Source: JBOFBH01 sp051657715
GTDB taxonomy: Bacteria > Actinomycetota > Actinomycetes > Actinomycetales > Angustibacteraceae
DNA: 64,000 nt
Direction of reading: 5' to 3'
Assembly: GCA_051657715.1 (NCBI GenBank)
Contig: JBOFLF010000015.1
Span: 1 to 64,000 of the forward strand
Shown: piece after piece, positions 17,600 to 26,299 of the stretch
How the letters are laid out: each line of letters begins with the position of its first letter
How positions within the stretch are numbered: the stretch's first letter is position 1
Program-made: the position numbers and the translations under genes
Notes under the pieces: model-generated
What the model was told of the DNA's origin: nothing
Database searches by the model: none
The model's input: only the letters and a program-made list of their open reading frames with translations

Positions 17600-18062
17600 C
17601 TTCGCGGCGACCCATCGCCCGAGCCGCCTCCCGCTGGTCCTGCTTCGCGCGCAACGTCTGGCGCTTGTCGTAGTCCCGTTTGCCCCGGGCCACCGCGATC
17701 TCCACCTTGGCCCGGCCGTCCAAGAAGTACAGCGACAGCGGTACCAGGGTGTACCCACGCTCGCGGGTTGCCCGAGCCAAACGGTCGATCTCGTGCCGGT
17801 GCATCAGCAGCTTGCGTCGACGTCTCGGTGGGTGGTTGGTCCAGGTGCCGGCGGTGTACTCCGGGATGTGCACGTGCTCGAGCCACGCCTCCCCGTCGGT
17901 CACCGAGGCGAAACCGTCCGCCAACGAGACCCGCCCGGCCCGTAACGATTTCACCTCGGTTCCGGACAACACGATCCCGGCCTCGACCACGTCCTCGACG
18001 TGGTAGTCGTGGCGAGCACGACGGTTGCTCGCGACGAGCTTGCGCCCGATGTCCTTAGCCAC
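17592..18062 (-). CDS. smpB: SsrA-binding protein SmpB
   Basis: 156 residues. NRRARHDYHVEDVVEAGIVLSGTEVKSLR at the N-terminus and HEIDRLARATRERGYTLVPLSLYF later are the conserved SmpB barrel. The basic C-terminal tail (KRDYDKRQTLRAKQDQREAARAM) enters the mRNA channel. It delivers tmRNA to stalled ribosomes. Last gene of the prfB-ftsE-ftsX-M23-smpB order. GAGGA precedes the GTG start. Confidence 0.96.
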   Translation of the reverse strand: MAKDIGRKLVASNRRARHDYHVEDVVEAGIVLSGTEVKSLRAGRVSLADGFASVTDGEAWLEHVHIPEYTAGTWTNHPPRRRRKLLMHRHEIDRLARATRERGYTLVPLSLYFLDGRAKVEIAVARGKRDYDKRQTLRAKQDQREAARAMGRREAR

Positions 18063-18112
18063 GACTGGTCCTCAACGCTGGAGCCTGCACCGGCCCAGGC
18101 TATCGGTCGGGC

Positions 18113-19411
18113 TCAGAGCCACCCGCGAGGATTGACCGGGGTGCCCCCTTGGTAGGTCTCGAAGTGCAGGTGGCACCCGGTCGACGTTCCGGTCGTGCCG
18201 ACGTAGCCGATGATCTGCCCGCGAGTCACGCCGCCGCCTTGCACGATCCGGGACAGGTGGCTGTACGTCGTCGCCAGGCTGTGCCCCCGGACGTTCCCGT
18301 GCGCGACGGTGATCCGGTTGCCGTAGCCTCCGGCCCAACCAGCCTGGATGACCCGGCCGGTCGCGGCGGCCCGCACCGGCGTGCCGCACGGAGCCCCGAA
18401 GTCCATCCCGGCGTGCAGACGGGTGTAGTGCAGGATCGGGTGGTAGCGCATCCCGAACTCCGAGGTGACCGGCGCACCGGGGGTCGGCGACGACAGGTAG
18501 CCGCCTGGGGAGTCCGCGCCACCGCTGCCACCACCGTCATCCGCTGACGCCGCCCGCAGCTCGCGGGCCGCGATAGCTCGCAGCCTGGCCTCCAACCGGC
18601 CACGTTCGGCCTCGAGCGCGCCCAACCGTCGACGCTCAGCAGCTCGGCGGGCCTGGATCGCGGCCGCAGCCTGACGTTGGCTCGCCAGCAGCGACGCCAC
18701 CCGGACCTGCGCCGCACGTGCCGCCCGCTCGGCCGCCTGCGCGCGGGCGAGGTTGTCCCGAGCCTCCTTCTCCAGCAGGGCGATCTGCTCCCGGATGGCC
18801 GTCAGCTTGGCTTGCCGCGCCTTCGTCTCGGCGCGGCGCACGTCCAACTCGGTGATGGCCTGGCCTTGCAGCTGCAGCGCCGTGTCCACAGCGGCCATCC
18901 GGGCCGCGAAATCATCGGCGCTCTGTGCCGCCAGGGCGACTGACAACTCACCGACCCCACCGGTCTGGCGAGCTTGCCGCGCGATCGCGCCCACCCGCTC
19001 ATCCGCCGCTTGCGTGGACCGCTCGGTCTGGGCGAGATCATCCAGCGCTTGCTGCTCGCTGGCCCGTGCGACGTCGAGGCGGCGCTTCAACTCTTCGGCG
19101 CGTTGCCGTCGAGTCTGCACTTCGCGCTGAGCCGCGGCCAGTTCGGCACGGGCGACGTTCAGCTGAGCCGTGGTCCGTCGGACCCGCTGCCAGGCACGGA
19201 CCAGATCCGCGGAGGTGTCCTGCAGGTCGTCTTCGAGAGAGTCGATACGCCGGTCAACGGCTCGCTTGTCGTCCCCGGGGTCTGATCGCAGGGACCCCCC
19301 GGCACCGCTTGCCACGCTTGGCACCACGACGAGCGAGGAGAGCGTGGCGGCGACCACACACCAGCGGAGTACCTGACCACCTCGAGCACCAACGCCTCGA
19401 GCACGCTGCAT
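18113..19411 (-). CDS. Secreted coiled-coil M23 peptidase (EnvC/NlpD-like)
   Basis: 432 residues from the ATG at 19411. This start gives a signal peptide (about 1-35, ending ASG); the longer frame upstream does not. A long coiled coil spans about 45-280. An M23 domain follows, with zinc ligands H333 and D337 (HAGMD) and H416 in HLH (414-416). It follows ftsX, so it is the likely cell-wall hydrolase or activator gated by FtsEX, as with EnvC in E. coli and RipC in mycobacteria. Confidence 0.9.
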   Translation of the reverse strand: MQRARGVGARGGQVLRWCVVAATLSSLVVVPSVASGAGGSLRSDPGDDKRAVDRRIDSLEDDLQDTSADLVRAWQRVRRTTAQLNVARAELAAAQREVQTRRQRAEELKRRLDVARASEQQALDDLAQTERSTQAADERVGAIARQARQTGGVGELSVALAAQSADDFAARMAAVDTALQLQGQAITELDVRRAETKARQAKLTAIREQIALLEKEARDNLARAQAAERAARAAQVRVASLLASQRQAAAAIQARRAAERRRLGALEAERGRLEARLRAIAARELRAASADDGGGSGGADSPGGYLSSPTPGAPVTSEFGMRYHPILHYTRLHAGMDFGAPCGTPVRAAATGRVIQAGWAGGYGNRITVAHGNVRGHSLATTYSHLSRIVQGGGVTRGQIIGYVGTTGTSTGCHLHFETYQGGTPVNPRGWL

Positions 19412-19556
19412 CCGCCAGACCCCTCGTCTCAGCCATCCGTCCGGGTGGGCAGCACCCTGAACCCCTATCGCCACATTGGTACCACAGGTCACACCGATCA
19501 CTGTGGAACCGACCCTCATGGATCGAGACCGGGGCGAACGTGGACGCTACGCACCA

Positions 19557-20465
19557 CTACACACGTAAATACCATCGAGTGGTGAGGAACGACGTCAGGA
19601 AAGTGACCACCACCGCGGCACCCAGCAGGACGGGTGCGATCAGCAACACGTCCCCACCGGTCACGAACGGGATGAACTGCAACTTCTCCGACAGCCACCC
19701 CTGAAGAAAGAACCGGGCGAAGCCATAGAGCAAACCAACTGCCAACACGCTGCCCAGGACGGTGGCGAGCACCGCTTCGAGGATGAAGGGCAGCTGGATG
19801 AACAGGCTCGACGCACCGACCAATCGCATGATGCCGATCTCTCGCCGCCGGTTGAACACCGACAACCGGACCGCGGTGGCGATCAGCAGGATCGCGGCCA
19901 CCGTGGTGACGGCCGCGAACACCGCACCGGCGATCGTCATCCCGTTGAGGAATGCGAAGAGGGTGGACAACAAACGTCGTTGGTCGATAACCCGTTCCAC
20001 TCCAGGTGCGCCCTGGAAGGCGCTCGCCACCACATCGTATTTCTGGGGGTCGCTGAGCTTGACCCGAAAGCTCTCCTGCATCTGATCCGGTCGAACGGTG
20101 TCCTTGATCGCCGAATCGCGGAATTGCTCGATGAAATGCTGGTACGCCTCTTCCTTGGACTCGAAATACACCTTCTCCACCAGCGGCCGGAGCGACTCCA
20201 GCTGACTGCTCAGCTCGTCCTTCTGCGCCTGGGTCACCTCGCCGCCGGCGCAGGCCGCCTGCGCAGAGCGCTCCGGGCACAACGAGATCCACACCTCGAC
20301 CTTGCCGTACCAGAAATCCTTGATCGCGTTGCCCTGCATGCTCGACATCACACCGAGGCCCAGGAAGACGAACGAGATCATCGTGACCAACACCAGTGAG
20401 ACCGCCATGGACAGGTTGCGGCGGATCCCGATGGCCATCTCACTGAGCACGAACTGGGGGCGCAT
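19557..20465 (-). CDS. ftsX: Cell division protein FtsX
   Basis: 302 residues. One N-terminal membrane segment (about 22-42), a large extracellular domain (about 43-170; two Cys at 54/66 region), and three C-terminal membrane segments, as in the FtsX/MacB permease fold. It forms an ABC-type complex with FtsE that controls peptidoglycan hydrolysis at the septum. A GGAG Shine-Dalgarno precedes the ATG. A 144-bp repeat-rich spacer separates it from ftsE, whereas these genes usually overlap or abut. Confidence 0.93.
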   Translation of the reverse strand: MRPQFVLSEMAIGIRRNLSMAVSLVLVTMISFVFLGLGVMSSMQGNAIKDFWYGKVEVWISLCPERSAQAACAGGEVTQAQKDELSSQLESLRPLVEKVYFESKEEAYQHFIEQFRDSAIKDTVRPDQMQESFRVKLSDPQKYDVVASAFQGAPGVERVIDQRRLLSTLFAFLNGMTIAGAVFAAVTTVAAILLIATAVRLSVFNRRREIGIMRLVGASSLFIQLPFILEAVLATVLGSVLAVGLLYGFARFFLQGWLSEKLQFIPFVTGGDVLLIAPVLLGAAVVVTFLTSFLTTRWYLRV

Positions 20466-20609
20466 GGCTCCTTCTCGGTGTGCTGGTGTTGTTCGGAGGT
20501 GCTGGTGTTTTTTCTGATGGTTTTGCAGGTGCTGATCTGGGTTTCGCAGGTGCTGGAGTAGTCCTCGATATTCTTGGGCGGACGTAATTCCTGGGCGGAC
20601 GTACCGGGT

Positions 20610-21299
20610 CTAGCGAGCGGAGCCGTAGACCCCACGGGCCTGATCCCGCACCAGACGACCGTTGTCCAGCTCGACCACCCGCTTGCGGAGCGTGTCGACG
20701 ATCTCGTCGTCATGAGTGGCCATGACGATCGTGGTGCCGGTCTTGTTGATCTGATCCAGCAATCGGGTGATGCCGATGCTGGTGGTCGGGTCAAGGTTCC
20801 CGGTCGGCTCATCTGCGAGCAAGATGGCCGGACGGTTCACAAAGGCCCGGGCGATCGCCACCCGCTGTTGCTCACCGCCGGACAATTCATGTGGCAATCG
20901 TTCCTCCTTGCCGCCAAGGCCCACCAGCTCCAACGTCTCGGGCACCACCTGGGCGATCGCGTGTCGTGGTTTCCCGATCACCTGCAACGCGAAGGCGACG
21001 TTCTGAAACACCGTCTTGCCGGGAAGCAGGCGGAAGTCCTGGAAGACGGCGCCGATCTGTTGCCGCAGATGAGGGACCTTCCAGCTCGGCAGGTGCGCCA
21101 CGTCCTTGCCGGCCACGTGCACGCTGCCGCGGGTGGCCCGCTCCTCTCGCAGCACGAGGCGTAGCAACGTGGACTTGCCCGAGCCCGACGCACCGACCAT
21201 GAAGACGAACTCCCCCCGCGTGACCTCCACGGTGACCTCGTCCAAGGCAGGACGGTGACCTGCGGCATAGACCTTGCTCACCTTGTCCAGTCGGATCAC
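20610..21299 (-). CDS. ftsE: Cell division ATP-binding protein FtsE
   Basis: 229 residues. Walker A GASGSGKST (36-44), ABC signature LSGGEQQR, Walker B ILLADEPTGNLD and the switch His (ATHD) are all intact. It powers FtsX. The GTG start at 21299 is fixed by a -10 hexamer six bases upstream. Confidence 0.96.
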   Translation of the reverse strand: MIRLDKVSKVYAAGHRPALDEVTVEVTRGEFVFMVGASGSGKSTLLRLVLREERATRGSVHVAGKDVAHLPSWKVPHLRQQIGAVFQDFRLLPGKTVFQNVAFALQVIGKPRHAIAQVVPETLELVGLGGKEERLPHELSGGEQQRVAIARAFVNRPAILLADEPTGNLDPTTSIGITRLLDQINKTGTTIVMATHDDEIVDTLRKRVVELDNGRLVRDQARGVYGSAR

Positions 21300-21305
21300 C
21301 GACCC

Positions 21306-21311
21306 AGCCTA
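21306..21311 (-). promoter_or_regulatory. -10 hexamer TAGGCT, leaderless start of ftsE
   Basis: TAGGCT on the minus strand ends six bases before the GTG of ftsE and there is no Shine-Dalgarno. ftsE therefore probably has its own promoter, separate from prfB. Confidence 0.5.
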
Positions 21312-21382
21312 CGTCCAGCGCATCGCCCGAGCGGGTCGTTGAGGCCGGCCCTGCGTGTCTCACGTCGCCAAGTGCACTGAGA

Positions 21383-21422
21383 CGGATGGTCGGTCACATC
21401 GCCGGATGGCCGGTCACATCGC
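21383..21422. repeat. 20-bp tandem repeat between prfB and ftsE
   Basis: Two adjacent 20-bp copies with one mismatch, in the spacer just downstream of the prfB stop. Confidence 0.9.
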
Positions 21423-21433
21423 CCTTGGACAGA

Positions 21434-22546
21434 TCAGGCGGACACCTGGCCTTGGGTGCGCTTCCAACGGATACCGGCTTCAAGAAATCCGTCTAGATCA
21501 CCGTCGAAAACCGCCGAAGGATTACCGACCTCGTGGTCGGTGCGCAAATCCTTCACCATCTGATACGGGTGGAGCACGTAGGAACGCATCTGATTGCCCC
21601 AGCTGGACCCGCCGTCCTTGAGAGCATCCATCGCCGCACGCTCCTGCGCCTTGCGCACCTGCAACAGCCTCGCCTGCAGCACCTTGAGCGCGGCGGCCCG
21701 GTTCTGGATTTGTGATTTCTCGTTCTGCATGGACACCACGATCCCCGTGGGGAGGTGGGTCATCCGCACCGCCGAGTCGGTGGTGTTAACGCTCTGCCCA
21801 CCAGGCCCGGACGAACGGAAGACGTCGACCTTGATCTCCGAATCCGGGATGTCCACATGGTCGGTCGATTCAGTCACCGGCAGCACCTCAACACCGGCGA
21901 AGCTGGTCTGGCGGCGTCCCTGGTTGTCGAACGGGCTGATCCGGACCAAGCGGTGGGTGCCCTGCTCGACCGCCAACGTGCCGAAGGCGTACGGCGTGTG
22001 CACCGCGAAGGTGGCGGACTTCACCCCAGCCTCCTCGGCATAGCTGGTGTCGAGCACTTCGGCCGGGTAGCCATGCCGCTCTGCCCATCGCAGGTACATC
22101 CGCACCAGCATCTCGGCGAAATCCGCGGCATCTACTCCCCCGGCCTCGGCCCGGATCGTCACCAGCGCCTCACGCTCGTCGTACTCGCCGTTGAGCAGCG
22201 TGCGGACCTCCAGCTCGGAGACGGCACGTCGGACCCCGTCCAACTCTGACTCGGCCTCCGCCAAGGTGTCGGCGTCGTCTTCCTCCTGTGCCATCTGCAC
22301 TAGAACCTCGAGGTCATCGATTCGCTGCCCGAGCGTCAGCACCCGCTCCAGCTCGGCATTCAGATGACTGAGCTGGCTGGTCACCCGTTGGGCGACCTCC
22401 TGGTCGTCCCACAGGTCTGGTGCGGCCGCTCGATCTTCGAGCTCGGCGATCTCCTTGCGCAGGCGATCGACGCCCGTCACCTGCTGGATGGAGTGAAAGG
22501 TGGCCTGAAGCGCGCGGATCTCATGGGGAAAGTCGATGGTGGCCAC
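21434..22546 (-). CDS. prfB: Peptide chain release factor 2
   Basis: 370 residues. Peptidyl-tRNA hydrolysis motif GGQ at 249-251 (SGPGGQSVNTTDSA) and the stop-codon reading tripeptide SPF (RISPFDN). It releases proteins at UGA and UAA. The frame is continuous, so the autoregulatory +1 frameshift found in many bacteria is absent. The GTG at 22546 gives the usual N-terminus; TATCCT lies eight bases upstream and no Shine-Dalgarno is seen. Confidence 0.96.
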   Translation of the reverse strand: MATIDFPHEIRALQATFHSIQQVTGVDRLRKEIAELEDRAAAPDLWDDQEVAQRVTSQLSHLNAELERVLTLGQRIDDLEVLVQMAQEEDDADTLAEAESELDGVRRAVSELEVRTLLNGEYDEREALVTIRAEAGGVDAADFAEMLVRMYLRWAERHGYPAEVLDTSYAEEAGVKSATFAVHTPYAFGTLAVEQGTHRLVRISPFDNQGRRQTSFAGVEVLPVTESTDHVDIPDSEIKVDVFRSSGPGGQSVNTTDSAVRMTHLPTGIVVSMQNEKSQIQNRAAALKVLQARLLQVRKAQERAAMDALKDGGSSWGNQMRSYVLHPYQMVKDLRTDHEVGNPSAVFDGDLDGFLEAGIRWKRTQGQVSA

Positions 22547-22674
22547 AAGGTAGGAGGATATGCCAGGCCAGCTCGGCCAGCTGCGCTGCGGCAAGACATG
22601 GCTGGCTGTCGATCAATGGAACCACCGGCCGGCGGATGTCGTCGCGAAGCGGCGCCCGGCAGCAGGTACCAGCA

Positions 22675-23253
22675 TCACCGGTCGATGTCACCTCGAGCTG
22701 TCGCCTGCACCGTCACCGTGATACCGCCGGCGAAATCGTCGACCACCCACGCAGCGATCGGCAGCTGCACTCGGCCGCTGAGTTGTACGGTCGCGCTTCG
22801 CCCGTCGTCAGTCCCGGTCCTAGGCCCTAGACGGATGGCGTCGACCCGGCGCGGAGGCGGGACCCGCGCGAGGTACCGGGCAGCTTCGGCCCGGACTCCG
22901 GCATCGGTGACGGGCACGGTTGCCCTCAGAGGTGACGTGTACAGCCCTGGCCCGGCGAGCGTATCGGCGGCATCAAGAGCGGCGCCGTCCGCGATGTCGA
23001 GCAGCTGGGTACGAGCCAGGTGGACCGCGGTCGCGTTGACGACGACGGCGATCAGCCCGAAGCACACCACGACATACCCGATCACCAAGATGCTGATCTG
23101 CCCGTCGTCGCCAACGGTGGCCCGACGAACGGACCAGCCGCGCATTCGGCGGACCGCCACGGCTCGCGAAGCGGCCGCGATCGCGCTGGCCATCTCGAGC
23201 GGTGCGGCCACCCACCGCGGCAGGCTGACTGCCGGCCCGATCGATGACGTCAT
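22675..23253 (-). CDS. TadG-like pilus assembly protein (Rv3658c/TadG-type N-terminus)
   Basis: 192 residues. The start is fixed by a four-base ATGA overlap with the upstream TadE gene. The region DDGQISILVIGYVVVCFGLIAVVVNATAVHLART (about 49-82) is the putative Tad-associated membrane segment, followed by LLDIADGAALDAADTLAG typical of TadG-like proteins. The C-terminal part is extracellular. Last gene of the tad operon. Confidence 0.8.
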   Translation of the reverse strand: MTSSIGPAVSLPRWVAAPLEMASAIAAASRAVAVRRMRGWSVRRATVGDDGQISILVIGYVVVCFGLIAVVVNATAVHLARTQLLDIADGAALDAADTLAGPGLYTSPLRATVPVTDAGVRAEAARYLARVPPPRRVDAIRLGPRTGTDDGRSATVQLSGRVQLPIAAWVVDDFAGGITVTVQATARGDIDR

Positions 23254-23735
23254 CGTCGTGCCCGAAAGCGATCCACCGTGGCGATGTGGGTGGCCTGCAT
23301 CTCGATCTGTGCCGGCACGACCGAGCTGAATCCACGAGGCATACCAGGCAGGTCGACATCGACGACCACCCGGACCGGGATCCGCGACTGAGGGCGCAGG
23401 CAGTCGGGGGTCGCGCATGAGATCTCCAGCTCGGTGATGGCGTCGGCGGCAAAGCCTTGATCGGCCACCGCGACAACGGCCGCGGCGACAGCGCGGCGGC
23501 GACCGGCGTCCGGACTTGGTGCGGTCACGAACACCCGACCAGCCTCCCTGGCCGCGGCCTGGGCCGCATACGCGCCAGCTTGAATGCGTCCAAGCGCGAA
23601 CACCAGGTACACCAGTGGGACCAGGGCCACGACTGCCAGCAGACTGAACTCGACCAAGGCGCTGCCCGTCTCGTCCTTCTCCTGGCCGGTGCGCGCTCGA
23701 GCGGCCATCACGATGCGCCGACGAACCGCCCTCAT
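23250..23735 (-). CDS. TadE-like minor pilin
   Basis: 161 residues. A short basic N-terminus, then GSALVEFSLLAVVALVPLVYLVFALGRIQAGAYAAQAAAREAGR (about 24-67), the TadE pattern with a Glu five or so residues after the processing Gly/Ser. Two Cys (131/136 region) could form a disulphide. It is a pseudopilin of the Tad pilus. Sixteen bp separate it from the gene upstream. Confidence 0.85.
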   Translation of the reverse strand: MRAVRRRIVMAARARTGQEKDETGSALVEFSLLAVVALVPLVYLVFALGRIQAGAYAAQAAAREAGRVFVTAPSPDAGRRRAVAAAVVAVADQGFAADAITELEISCATPDCLRPQSRIPVRVVVDVDLPGMPRGFSSVVPAQIEMQATHIATVDRFRARR

Positions 23736-23751
23736 GCCGCACCGGACTCCA

Positions 23752-24207
23752 TCACTGCCGCTCCAGGTAGGCGTGACCGTCCACAGTCAGCGAGTCGGTC
23801 GGCCCGGCAAAGCCCACCAACGGCAACGGTGCCACCACCCGGATCCTCAGCACCCGAACACCCGACTGGTCCACCTCAGATGCCGCGATCGTGTCAGCGA
23901 GGCGGGCGGCATACCTGGGGGACAGCTCGCTGGCTACCAGGTCTCGAGTCCGCTGTACCGCGTCGCCTGGCGAACGATCGGCTCGGGCACCGTAGCGAGC
24001 GCCTTCGGCGGCACAGTCGGTGAGCGTCGACCGCACGTGCAGCACCAGGCTGAGCTGAAGGATCGACAGGAACATGGCGGTGAGCAGGCCAGCGACCAGA
24101 GCGAAATCGACGACCGCCGATCCACCTTGGCTGCCATCGCTCAGCGGTCGCGCCGCTTGCGCATCAAGGCCCGCTGACACCGGTGACCGCGTCTCGGAAG
24201 AGGTCAT
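23752..24207 (-). CDS. Second TadE-like protein
   Basis: 151 residues from the ATG at 24207. GGSAVVDFALVAGLLTAMFLSILQLSLVLHVRSTLTDCAAEGARYGA matches TadE, but Asp replaces the usual Glu in the processing motif. The start overlaps the upstream small gene by 44 bases, so an internal start is possible. Confidence 0.78.
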   Translation of the reverse strand: MTSSETRSPVSAGLDAQAARPLSDGSQGGSAVVDFALVAGLLTAMFLSILQLSLVLHVRSTLTDCAAEGARYGARADRSPGDAVQRTRDLVASELSPRYAARLADTIAASEVDQSGVRVLRIRVVAPLPLVGFAGPTDSLTVDGHAYLERQ

Positions 24208-24412
24208 TGAGCAGGTCACCTGCTACCGCCCACAGCCCCGCGACGAGCCCGGCTGTCATGAGAGTGACCAGAACCCAGCCGGGGACGTCACCGCCATCAG
24301 GCGAACCGCTGGCCGTCCGGCGGGCGACTGAGCGAATTCTGCCCACCGCTGACCAAGACCTCGCATTCAACCTTGGGCTCAAACCGGTCCACGATCGCAT
24401 CGGACCGCTCAT
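24164..24412 (-). CDS. Small Tad-locus membrane protein, candidate major pilin
   Basis: 82 residues from the ATG at 24412, supported by a GAGGAGG Shine-Dalgarno. It has one hydrophobic helix (DVPGWVLVTLMTAGLVAGLWAVAGDLL) after a basic stretch, and sits where flp usually does, between tadC and tadE. The canonical Flp processing motif (Gly, then Glu-Tyr) is not seen, so pilin identity is inferred from position only. Confidence 0.65.
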   Translation of the reverse strand: MSGPMRSWTGLSPRLNARSWSAVGRIRSVARRTASGSPDGGDVPGWVLVTLMTAGLVAGLWAVAGDLLNDLFRDAVTGVSGP

Positions 24413-24465
24413 CGTCGTCCTCCTCTGGTGACTACCTACGTCTGGGCTGGGGATTGAGCGTGAAT

Positions 24466-25401
24466 TCATAGATCCAGGCGCAGGAAGCTGAACCCTGGGA
24501 ACACCGCAAAGAGCACCGTGATGGGCAAGACCAGAAAGACAACCGGGACCATCATCGCGACTTCGCGCGTCCCAGCCGCATCCATCAACGCTCGCCGCCC
24601 CGCTTCGCGTGCGTCCGCGGCCTGCCCACGGAGGACGTCGGCCAATGGCGTACCTCGTTCGATCGCCACCACCACGCCATCGACGAACCTGGCTAGCGGG
24701 GTTAAGCCGGTCCGGTCAGACAGGCGTTGCAAGGCTTTCGTCACCGGCGTTCCGGATCGGGCATCGGCTAGGACCCGCTGCAGCTCCATGGACAGCGGAC
24801 CGTCGCTCACCATCACCACCCGCTCGAGGGCGGCTATCGGCCCCTCCCCCGCCCCGACAGACAACGCCACCATCTCGGCGACCGTCGGGAACTCAGCCAT
24901 CATTGTGCGCTCGCGAACGACGACCTGCCGACCCAACCACCAGTCCCGAGCCGCCGCACCGAAGCCTCCACCGACCAGGACCAGCAATGCCAGCGGGACA
25001 ACCGGTGCGGATCGCCACCACCACAACCACGCCGCCAGAGCGCCACCGACCACCACGCCGCCGACCGCTGCCACCACCTGCTGGGCACGGAACGCGTCTA
25101 CGTCGTCCGGCAATCCGGCTCGCACCAACCGCTGGCGCACCGATTCCGCTCCGCCGAGGAGCCGCTCAGCGCGCCGCCCGAGACCGCGCGCCCACGGCGA
25201 GACCAGACGAATCAAAACCGAGGCTGAGCTCGTGACCGGATCGGTGCGCACCAACCGGCTCGGGGTCGGACCCTGGCGGAGATAGGGCGCGAGCCGTTGA
25301 TCCAACGTGGGACGTCGGGTCAGTGGCAGCCATGTGATGACCAGCAGGACACCCAGAGCGCCGACCAGCCCGAGTGCCGCTCCAAGCCACGATGCGGTCA
25401 T
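24466..25401 (-). CDS. tadC: Tad pilus inner-membrane platform protein TadC
   Basis: 311 residues from the ATG at 25401, seven bases after the tadB stop. Hydrophobic segments at the N-terminus, middle and C-terminus surround a T2SSF domain (MAEFPTVAEMVALSVGAGEGPIAALERV, then PLADVLRGQAADAREAGR). With TadB it forms the membrane platform driven by CpaF. Confidence 0.87.
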   Translation of the reverse strand: MTASWLGAALGLVGALGVLLVITWLPLTRRPTLDQRLAPYLRQGPTPSRLVRTDPVTSSASVLIRLVSPWARGLGRRAERLLGGAESVRQRLVRAGLPDDVDAFRAQQVVAAVGGVVVGGALAAWLWWWRSAPVVPLALLVLVGGGFGAAARDWWLGRQVVVRERTMMAEFPTVAEMVALSVGAGEGPIAALERVVMVSDGPLSMELQRVLADARSGTPVTKALQRLSDRTGLTPLARFVDGVVVAIERGTPLADVLRGQAADAREAGRRALMDAAGTREVAMMVPVVFLVLPITVLFAVFPGFSFLRLDL

Positions 25402-25408
25402 GACGCCC

Positions 25409-26299
25409 TCATGAGGTACCAAGGTGATTGGTCGTGAGCACTCGCCGTTCTTCCGGGAGCGCAGCAATCCGAAGCATCGCCGCATAGGCCACGACGCTGA
25501 GCACCCCACCACTCAGCAAGACCAGCGCCCCGGCGGTCGTGCGGTATGCGGCAACCGATTCCGGGCGGGTGGCCAACAACCCGAGCACGATCCACGGCGC
25601 CGCGACCGCCAGCCGTGCACCAGTGACCGTCCACCCCTGCCTGGTGCGCAGTTCCGCCCTGGTGCGGATGTCCTGACGCAGGAAGGCAGACAACATCCTC
25701 AAGAGCCGGCCCACGTCGGTCCCCCCCACCTCACGGGCTAGGCGCAAGGCCTCGATGACGCGATCGGCCACCGGATCGGCCAGTCGCTCCTTGAGTTGGT
25801 CCAACGCTGGAGAGAAACGACCAGAGCCGCGGTAATCCCGAGCGAACTCGGCGAACGCCGGCCGCAGATCCTCAGGGCCTCGAATCGCGAGCTGTCCGAC
25901 GGCTTCGGGCAGCTCAAGGCCGGCGCGGACAGCACTGGCCAGGTTGTCTATCGCATCTGGCCAGACGTCTCGAACAGCGGATCGGCGCCGGCGGGCTCGG
26001 GACCGAACCAGCAGCAGCGGTCCAGTCGATGCCATGAGTCCGAAGCAGACCGCGATGGGCAGCGCCCGGGCCAGACCGTACGCGGCTAACCCGATCACAA
26101 GTGCAACGACCACACTGGCTGACGCCAACGCACCCGGGCCGACATCGGGCAACCCGGCATGTCGCAAGTCGTCGGCCATCTGGTCTCGCACCGACGGCCG
26201 TCGGCCAGGCCGAGTCCGCGACGGCTCGGGGATCCAGCACGCCCACCACGTGCAGAACAAACCCGTCCCGAGCACCAGGCCCAGCGCAAGACTCGTCAC
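25409..26299 (-). CDS. tadB: Tad pilus inner-membrane platform protein TadB
   Basis: 296 residues. N-terminal membrane segment, a T2SSF domain (VWPDAIDNLASAVRAGLELPEAVGQLA, then REVGGTDVGRLLRMLSAFLRQD) and C-terminal membrane segments. The start overlaps the cpaF stop by four bases (GTGA), so translation is coupled. Confidence 0.87.
   Translation of the reverse strand: MTSLALGLVLGTGLFCTWWACWIPEPSRTRPGRRPSVRDQMADDLRHAGLPDVGPGALASASVVVALVIGLAAYGLARALPIAVCFGLMASTGPLLLVRSRARRRRSAVRDVWPDAIDNLASAVRAGLELPEAVGQLAIRGPEDLRPAFAEFARDYRGSGRFSPALDQLKERLADPVADRVIEALRLAREVGGTDVGRLLRMLSAFLRQDIRTRAELRTRQGWTVTGARLAVAAPWIVLGLLATRPESVAAYRTTAGALVLLSGGVLSVVAYAAMLRIAALPEERRVLTTNHLGTS

Noticed and set aside
22470..22546. 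Programmed +1 frameshift at the start of prfB
   Set aside because: The RF2 frame is continuous from its start, without an in-frame UGA.
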